64,000 nt of DNA from Apteryx mantelli (lineage: Eukaryota; Chordata; Aves; Apterygiformes; Apterygidae): positions 873,001 to 937,000 of the forward strand of contig NC_090013.1 of assembly GCF_036417845.1 (NCBI RefSeq), in the 5' to 3' direction. Position numbers and translations under genes: made by a program. Below, one piece after another: positions 24,460 through 34,690 of this stretch (position 1 is its first letter; each line of letters starts with the position of its first letter). Below the pieces are notes generated by a model. The model was not told the origin of the DNA. It searched no databases and saw only the letters and a list, made by a program, of their open reading frames with translations.

Positions 24460-24990
24460 GGTGGGCCCAGGCGTCCGGGCGGCCTCGCGCAGAATGTGCT
24501 CGATGGGCCCGGCCGGGGGGGGGAGAATCCAGGCGTCCGGGCGGATCGGGAGGGACCCAGGCGTCCGGGCGGATCGGGGGGGGCCCAGGCATCCGGGTGG
24601 ATTGGAGGGGGCCCAGGTGTCCGGGTGGATTGGAGGGGGCCCAGGCGTCCGGGTGGATTGGAGGGGGCCCAGGCGTCCGGGCTGCTTTGAGCGGGCCCAG
24701 GCGTCCGGGCGGCTCCGCAGAGAACGTGCTAGATGGTCCCTGCGGGGAACCCAGGCGTCCGGGCCGCTCGAAGGGGGCCCAGGCGTCCGGGCTCCCCCGG
24801 GTGGGGTGGGGGCCCAGGCGTCCGGGCGGCCTCGGGGCAGGGGCCCAGGCGTCCGGGCGGCCTCGGGGCAGGGGCCCAGGCGTCCGGGCCGGTGGCCGTG
24901 GCGCAGAGCTGCTGCAGGTTGGCAACGGCGGGCCCAGGCGTCCGGCCCCCCCCCCCCTCGGAGAGGGCCCAGGCGTCCGGGCTCCTCCCC
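24460..24990. repeat. NFIX intron 1: 16 GGGCCCAGGCGTCCGGG copies
   Basis: Sixteen copies, all in the orientation opposite to the cluster at 23.07-23.87 kb, spaced 19-60 bp with GGATTGGAGG or CTCGGGGCAG linkers. Variants include CATCC and TGTCC. Confidence 0.92.
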
Positions 24991-25129
24991 GCACCCCGGC
25001 AGGACCGGAGGGGCCCGTGACCGGGGCAGGGGGGGGGCCCTTGGGGGGGGCCATTTTGGGGGCCTGTGTCCCCCCCCCCCCCCCCGCCGCCGCGTCCCCC
25101 GGTGCCGCCGCCGCCGTCCAAGAAAGCTT

Positions 25130-25190
25130 TTTGCGCCCATCAATAATTCAGGGCCCGGCCGGGCCGCGGCTGCTCCATTATTGATGGCGA
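25130..25190. promoter_or_regulatory. Perfect 11-bp AT-rich inverted repeat
   Basis: CCATCAATAAT (25137-25147) and ATTATTGATGG (25177-25187) are exact reverse complements separated by a 29-bp spacer that is itself rich in GGCC palindromes. ATCAATA matches ONECUT/CUX-type sites. Non-repetitive AT-rich sequence in this intron is rare, which argues for constraint. Confidence 0.45.
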
Positions 25191-25374
25191 CGGGGGGGGG
25201 GGGGACGGGGGGGACACACGGACGGGGGGGGGGGACACACGGACGGGCTCCCCCAGCCCCGGCGGGGGGGGAGGGTTGGGAGGCCACAGCGACGCGCGGG
25301 GCAGCGCTCGGCACCGCCGGGATCGGCCCCGCGGCCGCGGCCGGAGCAGGAGCGCAGCCACGGCGCGGGGGACG

Positions 25375-26115
25375 CCGAGCACCGACGGCGCGTGCAACGG
25401 GCGCAGAGGACACGTGCGGCGCCTGCACGGGGTGCGCCGAGCACCGACAGCATGTGCACGGGGTGCAGCGAGCACCGACGGCGCCTGCACGGGGTGCGCC
25501 GAGCACCGACAGCATGTGCATGGGGTGCAGCGAGCACCGACGGCGCCTGCACGGGGTGCGCCGAGCACCGACGGCGCGCGCACGGGGTGCAGCGAGCACC
25601 CATGGTGCATTCACAGGGTGTACTGAGCACTGACGGCGCGCGCACGGGGTGCACTGAGCACCCGTGGTGCATGCACAGGGTGCACTGAGCACTGACGGCG
25701 CGCGCACGGGGTGCACTGAGCACCCATGGTGCACGCACAGGGTGCAGAAGACACGTGTGGTGCGCACGCAGGGTGCTTCAAGCACCGAGAGCACGTGCAC
25801 GGGGTGCAGCAAGCACCCGTGGTGCATGCACAGGGTGCACCGAGCACCGACGGCACGTGCACGGGGTGCACTGAGCACCGACGGTGCATGCACAGGGTGC
25901 AGAGGACACGTGTGGTGCGTGCACGGGGTGCACCGAGCACCGACGGCGCGTGCACGGGGTGCATCGAGCACCCATGGTGCGTGCAAGGTTTGCACCAAGC
26001 ACCCGTGGTGCGTGCACGGGGTGCACCGGACACATGTGGTGCATGCACGGGGTGCACCGAGCACCGACGGCGCGTGCACGGGGTGCACCCACAAGGCTGC
26101 ACAGGCCCCGGGCTG
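25375..26115. repeat. NFIX intron 1: ~31-bp GTGCACGGGGTGCACCGAGC array
   Basis: About 23 copies of GAGCACCGACGGCGCGTGCA followed by CGGGGTGC, period 30-34 bp. Most copies carry two TGCAC words, one on each side of GGGG. Confidence 0.95.
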
Positions 26116-26504
26116 CACCGAAACCCGGCGGCGGCGGCGGCGGCACGCACACGCCACGCACACGCCACGCACACGCACGATGCATGTGCGCGCTGCACGC
26201 GCTCCCCCCAGCACGATTGCATCAGCCGGGGGCCGCGTGCGGCCCACGCCGGGACACGCGTGTGCGCGTCCCCTGCACACGCGTGTGCAACCCCCCTCCC
26301 GCTGCCGCCACACGCGCGTGCGAGGCCCCGCGCGCCCAGAGCACGCGACGCCGACGCCGCGGCAGCAGCGCCCGTGTGCAGGCGCCGGCGAGGGGGAGAG
26401 GGGCGCCCGCGGCAGGGCCCCGGGTGCCCCCGGGTGTCCCGACGGCGCCGCGGCCGCACCGGCCCCGAGCGGCGACTCTCGGGCCGGGAGCGTTTTCCCT
26501 TCGG

Positions 26505-27205
26505 CGTTTCGGCTTCTTTCTTTTTGCTTTTTCCTTTGCCGTTTTACTCTCTTTTTTTTTCGCCTTTTTGCTTTCTCTCCTTTGGCTTTTTGCTCTTTTT
26601 TTTTTTTGTGCGTGTGTTTTTGCTCTCTTTCCTTTGCATTTTTGCTCCCTTTCTTTTTTGCCTTTTTATTCTCTTTTTTTTTTTTTGCATTTTTGCTTTC
26701 TTTCCTTTGCATTTTTGCTCTCTTACTTTTTTGTGTTTTTGCTCTTTCCTTTGCCTTTTTGCTCTGTTTCTTTTTTGCCTTTTTGCTCTCTTTCTTTTTT
26801 GCATTTTTTGCTTTCTCTTCTTTGCCTTTTTGCTCTCTCTTTTTGCATTTTTGCTCTCTTTCTTCTTTGCATTTTTGCTCTCTTTCCTTTGCTGTTTCTC
26901 TCTCTTTTTTCGTGTGTTTTTGCTTTCTTTTTTTTTTGCATTTTTACTTTCTCTCCTTTGCATTTTGCTTTTTTTCGTTGCATTTTTGCTTTCTCTCCTT
27001 TGCATTTTTGCTTTCTCTCCTTTGCATTTTTGCTTTCTTTCCTTTGCATTTTTGCTCTTTCTTTTTTGCCTTTTTGCTTTCTCTCCTTTGCATTTCTGCT
27101 CTCTTTTTTTTTTTTTTTTTTTTTGGCATTTTTGCCTTATTTTTTTTTTAGCTTCGCGTTTTTGCTTTTGTTTTTCCTCGGCATTTTGCTTTTCCCTCCC
27201 CAGCG
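26505..27205. repeat. NFIX intron 1: T-rich TTTGCATTTTTGCTCTC array
   Basis: About 30 imperfect units of 22-25 bp form a 700-bp T-rich tract on the + strand (A-rich on the NFIX strand) inside very GC-rich DNA. Nearly all purines are confined to GCA and GCT steps. TTTGCAT, seven of eight bases of the POU octamer ATTTGCAT, occurs about 15 times. Confidence 0.93.
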
Positions 27206-27409
27206 TTCTGCTCCTCTTCCGGGCGTTCCGCTGCTCCGCGGCAGCAGGCCGCCAGGTAGGATTCGCCGCTGGGAGCCGAGGCGGCCGCGGGCACCGTGCT
27301 GCGCGCGCTGGGGACGGCGGCACCGCGCCGGGCTGCCCCGGGCCACGCTGCCCGCCGGCGCCGCGAGCGGGGGACGCGCGGGGCTCTATTCCGCTCGCAT
27401 CGCGCACGG

Positions 27410-28700
27410 CGCCGCGCTTTGCACGGCGCTGCTTTTGGCACGGCCTTGCATTTGGCACAGCGCGGTGTTTTGCACGGCGCTATGTTTTGCACGGTGCTGC
27501 ATTTGGCACGGCGCTGCGCTTTGCACGGCCTCGCATTTGGCACAGTGCGGTGTTTTGCACGGCATTATATTTTGCACGGTGCTGCATTTGGCACGGCCTT
27601 GCATTTGGCACGGCGCGGTGTTTTGCACGGCATTATATTTTGCACAGTGCTGCATTTGGCACGGCGCGGTGTTTTGCACGGCATTATATTTTGCACAGTG
27701 CTGCATTTGGCACGGCCTTGCATTTGGCACGGCGCGGTGTTTTGCACGGCGGTACGTTTTGCACGGCGCTGCTTTTGGCACGGCCTTGCATTTGGCACAG
27801 CGCGGTGTTTTGCACGGCGATATGTTTTGCACGGCGCTGCTTTTGGCACGGCCTTGCATTTGGCACCGCACTGTGTTTTGCACGGCGGTACGTTTTGCAC
27901 GGCGCTGCATTTGGCACGGCCTTGCATTTGGCACAGCGCGGTGTTCTGCACGGCGGTACGTTTTGCACGGCGCCGCCTTTGGCACGGCGCTGCGCTTTGC
28001 ACAGCCTTGCGTTTGGCACCGCGTTGTGCTTTGTATGGCGTTCTGTTTTGCACGGCGCCGCATTTGGCAGGGTGCTCTGCTTTGCGCAGTGTCACGCTTT
28101 GCACGGCCTCGCGTTTGGCACGGCTCCGTGCTTTGCACGGCGTTCTGTTTTGCATGGTGCCGCATTTCGGCCTTGCATTTGGCACAGTGCTGTGTTTTGC
28201 ACAGCGCTACGCTTTGCACGGCGCTGCATTCGGCACCACGTTGTGCTTTGCACGGCGCTGCATTCGGCACGGCGCTGCAACCTGCACAGTGCTGCGTTTT
28301 GCACGGTGTTACGTTTTGCACGGCGCGACGCTTTGCTTGGCCTTGCGTTCGGCACGGTGCTGCGTTTTGCACGGCGCTGCATCCCGCACGGCACGACACT
28401 TTGCACGGCGCTGTGTTTTGCACGGTGCTGCATCCCGCACGGCGCTACGCTTTGCACGGCGCTGCACGGCGCACGGCGCGGCGCTTTGCACAGCGCTGTG
28501 TTTTGCACGGTGTGCTGCATCCCGCACGGCGCTACGCTTTGCACAGCGCTGCACGGCACACGGCGCTGCACGGCGCACGGCGCGGCGCTTTGCACAGCGC
28601 TGTGTTTTGCACGGCGCTACGCTTTGCACGGCGCTGCACGGCGCACGGCGCTGCATCCCGCACGGCGCGGCGCTTTGCACGAGGAGCCGGCGCCGCCCGT
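27410..28700. repeat. NFIX intron 1: GCATTTGGCACGGCCTTGCA array
   Basis: A 1.3-kb array of units combining GCATTTGGCACGG and GTTTTGCACGGCG, period about 17-20 bp with ~60-bp super-units. The left part (27.42-28.2 kb) contains about 20 TTTGGCA words; the right part (28.2-28.7 kb) turns into GCTTTGCACGGCGCTGCACG. Confidence 0.93.
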
Positions 28701-28969
28701 CCTCCCGCGGCAGCGCCGGGGCTCGAGCGGGTTTCGCGGAGGAGCCGGTGCCGGCCACAACCCTCCCCCCCCCCCCCCCGCGGCCCCGATTTGGGGAAAG
28801 TGGCTCAAAACGGGGTCGGGGGGGCACACGCACGCGGGTGTGCACGGGCAAACGCTGCCCTGCCCCGGGCTGCGAGCGCACACGCGTGTGCGGGGCCGGC
28901 GCACACGCAGGGGCCGGTCTGCGCGTGCGCACTGCGGGGTCGGGCGCCCGGGCACACGTGTGCACGCTC

Positions 28970-29490
28970 GGTGTGAGACCGTGTGCACGCGTGTGCCGTG
29001 CATGACCACATACGCGTGAGCCGTGTGCGAGGCTGCTCTGCAGGCGTGCACGCGGGAGTGCACACGTGTGCGGTTACACGCGTGCATAAGGGAGCTGCAT
29101 ACGTGTGCAATCACATGCGCACAGGAGCGCATACGTGTGCAATTGCATGTGCACATGAAAGCACATACGTGTGCAATTTTGCACATGCATGAGGGAGCCG
29201 TGCACAAGGGAACACATACGTGTGCAATTACATGTGTACATGCAAGCACACACGTGTGCGATTTTGCACGTGCACGAGGGAGCCGTGCGCCAGGGAGCGC
29301 ACACGCGTGCAATTACCTGCTTGCACAGAGCGCACACGCATGCAACTACGTGTCCGTACGAGGGAGCGCACACGCGTGCAACGCCGTGCGTGCACGAGGG
29401 AGCACATATGTGTGCAATTACCTGTCTGCACGGCAGAGCGCACGCGTGTGCAACCCCGCGCGGGCACGAGGGAGCCGCGCACACGCGTGT
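28970..29490. repeat. NFIX intron 1: CACACGTGTGCAATTACATG array
   Basis: About ten copies of a 40-60-bp unit with ACACGTGTGCAATTAC and GCACGAGGGAGC. ACACGTGTG and ACACGCGTG alternate, both self-complementary around CACGTG or CGCG. Confidence 0.9.
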
Positions 29491-29849
29491 GCACCGCCCC
29501 GGAGCCCTGTGGTCCTGGCACACGCGTGTGCGGCGCCGGCGAAGCTCCGAGAAGGCGCCGGCGCCGCCGTCCCTTCCCGCTGGCAGCAGCCCAGGGCGCC
29601 GCTGCCGCCGCGACACAAACAGCCGCGAAAGCCGCCGGGGGGGGGGGGGGTAAAAACGGGGGGAAAAGGGGGAAAAAAGGAAAAAATCATCATCATCGTT
29701 AAAAAGAAAAGAAATGTTTCCCCCCCCCCCCCGCCCCCCCCGCCGGCGCCTCCGCCCGGCCCAAACTGGGGGGAAAAGGGGGAAAATCCCGGCAGCCGCC
29801 GGGCAGCGGCTTCGCCCCGTCCACGGCCGCGTCTCGGTCCCGCCGCCCG

Positions 29850-30005
29850 GAACACGCCTGCAGATGCACACGCATAAAATACGTGCGATGTATGCAATAA
29901 AATACGTGCAATGTATATGTTATATATGCAATATGTATATTAAAATATGCGCAATAAGCTTCGTGCACGTATATGTTTCGGATTTTATATCTAGATATCG
30001 GGGTG
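29850..30005. other. AT-rich island in NFIX intron 1
   Basis: About 150 bp of AT-rich DNA with two copies of AATAAAATACGTGCAATGTA-like sequence and TATATATGCAATATG. It contrasts sharply with its GC-rich flanks. No open frame or known element was recognised. Confidence 0.6.
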
Positions 30006-30249
30006 TTTTCACACCGCCCCCCCCGCGTGGCAGTTTTAGGCTGCCGTAACGCCCCGCCGGCGGCGATTCTGCCCCGCGCGAGGCTTGTGCGGCACCGGCG
30101 AGGCTCCTGCCCCGGGCGATAACTGTCCCCCCCCTAAAATACCCCCCCCTAAATACCCCCCCCCTACAAATAACCCCCCCCCTAAAAAATAACCCCCCCC
30201 CGGCAGGCGTTTTGCACCCAGGTTGGTAAAGAGCCGCCGTGCGTCGGCC

Positions 30250-31215
30250 GCCCCGGTGCCCCTCGCACGAGGATGCACGAGCGCCCGCCGTGCACCGGGG
30301 GGGGGGTCCCGGCCCCTCGCACGAGGATGCACAAGCGCCCGCCGTGCACCGGGGGGGGGGGTCCCGGCCCCTCGCACGAGGATGCACAAGCGCCCGCCGT
30401 GCACCGGGGGGGGGTCCCGGCCCCTCGCACGAGGATGCACGAGCGCCCGCCGTGCACCGGGGGGGGGGGTCCCGGCCCCCTCGCACGAGGATGCACGAGC
30501 GCCCGCCGTGCACCGGGGGGGGGGGGTCCCGGCCCCTCGCACGAGGATGCACGAGCGCCCGCCGTGCACCGGGGGGGGGGGGTCCCGGCCCTCGCACGAG
30601 GATGCACGAGCGCCCGCCGTGCACCGGGGGGGGGGGGTCCCGGCCCCTCGCACGAGGATGCACGAGCGCCCGCCGTGCACCGGGGGGGGGTCCCAATCCC
30701 TTGCACGAGGATGCACGAGCGCCCGCCGTGCACCGGGGGGGGGGGGTCCCAATCCCTTGCACGAGGATGCACGAGCGCCCGCCGTGCACCGGGGGGGGGT
30801 CCCAATCCCTTGCACGAGGATGCACGAGCGCCCGCCGCCGCCGGGGCACCGGGACCAGCTGCATTGCCCGGTCGGAGCGGCCCATTCCCGGGAGCCGTGC
30901 GGGGATCCCGGTGGTGCAACGGGAGCTGGGGGTGGGGGTTGCACCGGGGGGGGGTCCTGGTCCGTCGCACGAGGATGCACGAGCGCCCGCCGCCGCCGCG
31001 GCACCGGGACCAGCTGCATTGCCCGGTCGGAGCGGCCCATTCCCCGGGAGCCGGTGCGGGGATCCCGGTGGTGCAACGGGAGCCGGGGGGGGGGTTTGCA
31101 CCGGGGAGGGGGGTCCGGTCCCTCGCACGAGGATGCACAAGCGCCCCGCCGTGCACCGGGGGGGATCCCGATCCGTTGCACGACGATGCACGAGCGCCTG
31201 CCACCGTGGCACCGG
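30250..31215. repeat. NFIX intron 1: ~55-bp GAGGATGCACGAGCGCCCGC array with G8-G11 runs
   Basis: About ten tandem units (TCGCACGAGGATGCACGAGC, CGTGCACCGGG plus a run of 8-11 G) to 30.83 kb are nearly identical apart from G-run length. They are followed by two larger units of about 170 bp containing GGGACCAGCTGCATTGCCCG. The units all carry TGCAC. Confidence 0.95.
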
Positions 31216-32102
31216 CCGCGTCGCCCGGCCGGAGCGGCCCGTTCTCGGGAGCCCGCGCGGGGATCCCGGGGCCGCACCGGGAGGGTCGCGCCGACGCTTC
31301 GCACGAGGATGCGCGAGCGCTTGCGGCAGCGGCAGCGGGATCGGCACCGGCAGCGGGATCGGCAGCGGGATCGGCAGCGGGGATCGCACCGCTGCACCGG
31401 GAGGTCGCGCCGGTCCTTCGCGCAAGGACGCGCGAGCAGCGGCAGCGGCAGCACCGGGATCGGCGGCGTTGCGCGGTCGGAGCCGCCCGTTCTGGGGGCC
31501 ATGAGGGGGTGGGGGGGGGGTCCCGGGGCTGCACCGGGAACCGGGGGGGGGGGTCGCACCGGGGGTCCGATCCTTTGCACGAGGACGCACCCGCCGCCGC
31601 GGCACCGGCACCGGACCGGGTTCACCGGGGGAGGGGGGGGGGGTCCCGGTGCCCCCCCTCGCACGGAGCCGCGGCGCCGCCGCCCGCACCGGAGGGTCCC
31701 GGTGGAGGGGACACGGGGGGGGGGGCTGCTCCCCCTGCACCGGGACCCTCCGGTGCGCCCCCCCCCTCCGTCCACACCGGGGAGAAGGGGGGGGTCGGTC
31801 CCCAGGGACCCCCTCACCGGAGGGGGGGGGGACGCCCCCCGTTACCGGGACACATAGCAGCCCTCCCCCCCCCCCCGCGGCGCCCCCACCCCCCCCCTAT
31901 TTCGGAAGGGGGGGGCGGCCATTTTCGGCGCTCATGAGGCAAACAAAAAAAAAAAAAAAGCCCCCCCCCCAAATTACCGGATCCCCCGTCAGTAACCGGG
32001 ACCCCCCCAAATTACTGGAAACCCCCCCAAAACCGGAATCACCCCCCCCCACAAATTACCGGAACCCCCCCCCAAAACCGTGTCCCCCCCCCCCGCCCGT
32101 AC

Positions 32103-32129
32103 CTGGGTGAGGCAGTACGGGGAGTACAT
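32103..32129 (-). CDS. NFIX: NFIX exon 1, coding part (MYSPYCLTQ)
   Basis: On the minus strand GCCATGTACTCCCCGTACTG encodes MYSPYCLTQ and is followed by the donor CAG|GTACGG. This nine-residue start is the N-terminus of the main NFIX isoform, joined in phase 0 to [11 protein letters not shown] of exon 2. The 5' UTR should extend right, through a GCGGCGGCGG-rich stretch toward 32.28 kb. NFIX stands head to head with GADD45GIP1, with 4.5 kb between the start codons. Confidence 0.93.
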
Positions 32130-32284
32130 GGCGGCGGCGGCGGTGGCCTCAGCGGCGGCGGGACATGGCGGGGCCCGGGGGGGGCCCGGGCGGCTGGCGG
32201 CGGCGGCGGCGAAAGTTTGGGCGAAGTTGGGCGCCCGCCGCACTTTTGCCGGCGGGGAAGCGCCGCGCCGGCCCCGCCCCCCGC

Positions 32285-32545
32285 CCCGCGGACACGCCCC
32301 CCCCTCCGCCCCGCGGACACGCCCCCTTCCCAAGCCCCCCCCGCCCGCCCGCCCCCGCCCCATGGACACGCCCCCCTATCCCACGGACACGCCCCCTACC
32401 CCCCTCCGCCGGGACACGCCCCTTCTCCCGCGGGGGCTCGGCCCGCCGCTCCCTAGGGACACGCCCCTTCTCTCGGCTCTCTACCCCACTCGCTGGGACA
32501 CGCCCCCTCGGGGAGGACACGCCCCCTCGCTGGGACACGCCCCCG
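32285..32545 (-). promoter_or_regulatory. NFIX promoter: nine GGACACGCCCC boxes
   Basis: GGACACGCCCC occurs at about 32289, 32313, 32363, 32382, 32411, 32457, 32495, 32514 and 32531, all in the same orientation, with variable spacers. GACACGCCCC fits SP/KLF-type GC/CACCC boxes. The cluster starts about 160 bp upstream of the NFIX start codon. Because spacers differ in sequence and length, it looks like a homotypic site cluster more than a simple tandem repeat. Confidence 0.6.
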
Positions 32546-32559
32546 CGCGCCCGGCCAGG

Positions 32560-33340
32560 CCCCGCCCCCGTCGGGGAGGGGGAACCGGAGGAGGAAGGTT
32601 TGTTGGGGGGGGGGGGGGAGAGAAGGGGACAGGGGGAGGGGCCACGTGGAGCCCCGCCCCCGGGTAGCCCCGCCCCCAGCGGGCAGCAGGGGCATGAGGG
32701 GACACGAGGGGACACGGGGGGGGGGACACAGGGGGGACCCAAATCTCCCCCCCGGTCACCACAGACCCCCCCCCCAGCCGCAGCCTCCCCCAAACAGCCG
32801 CGGGGGGGGGTGGGGGGGGGCGCCGGCCTCTTTCCCCCAAAAGCCCCCAAATTCCCCCCAAATTCCCCCAAGGGCAAAGGAAGCCGAGCGGCTGCGGCCC
32901 GGGAGCAGAGGCCACCGCTGGCCGTGTCCCCGCGTGTCCCCATGGGTCCCGTGTCCCCCCCCTGGCTGGGGGAAAGTGGGGCACCGGGGCTCGTGGCGGG
33001 GGCCCAGGTGTCCGGGGGGGCCCAGGTGTCCGGGGGGCCCAGGCGTCCCGGGGGGGGGGGGCCCAGGTGCAGGCAGGCCGGGGGGGGGTTTCGGGGGGGG
33101 GACGGCCGCACCGTGGGGCGATGGGTGACGGCTGGGGGGGGGCGCGGGGGGGGTTGGGGGGCGCGGGGGGGGGCGCCGGGGGGAGCCGCGGGCTCATGTT
33201 TAATTCAGGCCGGGGCCGGGGCCCGCGTCGCCGCCATCTGTCACCGCGCGGTGCCAAGCCGAGCTGGCAGCGTCCCCGCGCGGCGCCCGCTGCACCCCTT
33301 CGCTGCCACCGCCACCGCCGCCACTGCCGCGGGGACAGGG
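32560..33340. other. NFIX upstream region, no gene seen
   Basis: GC-rich, partly unique DNA. It includes three motif copies near 33000-33045 and an island at 33195-33275 with TTTAATTCAGG, CCATCTGTCA (overlapping E-box and MEIS/PKNOX-type sites, 33234-33243) and GTGCCAAGC/GCTGGCAG. The island could be an NFIX enhancer. Confidence 0.3.
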
Positions 33341-34300
33341 GGACGGGGGGACACGGGGATGGGGGGACATGGGACACGGGGACGGGGGGACACGGGGGTG
33401 CAGGGACACGGGAACGGGGGGACACAGGGACATGGGGACATGGGGCGCAGGGACACGGGGACAGGGGGACACGGGGATGGGGGGACATGGGGACTTGGGG
33501 CGCAGGGACACGGGGACAGGGGGACACGGGGGTACAGGAATGGGGGACACAGGGACACAGGGACACGGGGGTGTAGGGATGGGGGACACGGGGACACGGG
33601 GTGCAGGGACACAGGGACATGAGGACATGGGGCGCAGGGGACATGGGGACAGGGGGACACAAGGGTACAGGAATGAGGGACACAGGGAATGGGGACAGAG
33701 GGACACGGGGGTGCAGGGATGGGGGACACGGGGAAAGCACCCGGCGTCGGGGCAGCTGCCATCCTGCCCCCCCCCCCGCACACACACGTGCCACGAGCTG
33801 GGGGGGTCTCAGCGCGCCCGGACGCCTGGGGCCCCCGCGCGGGGGGGGGGGGGGGAGGGGGGGGGCGCAGCTGCGTCCCTGCGCTGGCCGATGCCACCGC
33901 GGCGGCTGCCAGCGCCCGCACAAAGGCTGCGGGGGGGGTGGGGGGGACGGGGGGGGACACCCCGAACGGGCTCCCCCCCCCCCACTGCCCCCCCAGCTCG
34001 TGGGGCCCCTGCGCATGGGCGGGGGGGGGGGGGGACGGCAAAAAGGGCAGCGGCTGCCGTGGGGATGGGGACAGACACGGGGACGCGGGACGGACACGGG
34101 GACACGGGGACGTGCAGCACCTGGCGCGGGGACAGGGACAGACACGGGGACAGGACGGACACAGGGACAGGGACGGACATGGGGATGTGCAGCACCTGGC
34201 ATGGGGACGGGGCTGGACGTGGGGACACGGGGGGACACAGGGATGGGGGGGACACGGGGGGACATGGGGGGGCACAAGCCGCAGCGTCTCCCCGGCACGG
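33340..34300. repeat. GGGGACACGGGGACAGGGGG arrays upstream of NFIX
   Basis: Two arrays (33340-33735 and 34060-34290) of GGGGACACGGGG-type units, separated by a unique patch at 33770-33935. The same GACACGGGG word appears near BEST2 at 3.0 kb and in the HOOK2 introns. Confidence 0.88.
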
Positions 34301-34494
34301 CAAGCTCGCTCGCACACGGGGGGGGGGGGGGCATTGCATGACACGGAGCGGCACAGAGTGACACGGAGCGACACGGAGCGACACGCCACGGCCACGGCCC
34401 CCTCCCGGGCCCGGCCATCGGCTCCCCCGTGGGGCCGGGACACGCGTGCGTCGGGGCACACGCGTGTGCGCGGGGCTGGGGGACGCGCACGGCC

Positions 34495-34690
34495 TGCACA
34501 CAGCGTGTCGTTGCCACCCCTGCGGCGTGCACACGCGTGTCGTTGCCACCCCTGCGGCGTGCACACGCGTGTCATTGCCACCCCTGCGGTGTGCACACGC
34601 GTCATTGCCACCCCTGCGGCGTGCACACGCGTGTCGTTGCCACCCCTGAGGCGTGCACACGCGTGTGCACCCGGGCACGGAGGCGCGCGG
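34495..34690. repeat. ~34-bp GCACACGCGTGTCGTTGCCA array
   Basis: Five or six copies of CGTTGCCACCCCTGCGGCGT followed by GCACACGCGTGT, period 29-35 bp. The palindrome ACACGCGTGT is the one seen in the NFIX introns. Confidence 0.93.

Noticed and set aside
25726-29019. Long histidine/phenylalanine/leucine-rich open frames over 25.4-29 kb
   Set aside because: The hydrophobic stretch is the T-rich array at 26.5-27.2 kb read as Phe/Leu, and the rest is the GCACGG arrays. It is not a membrane protein.
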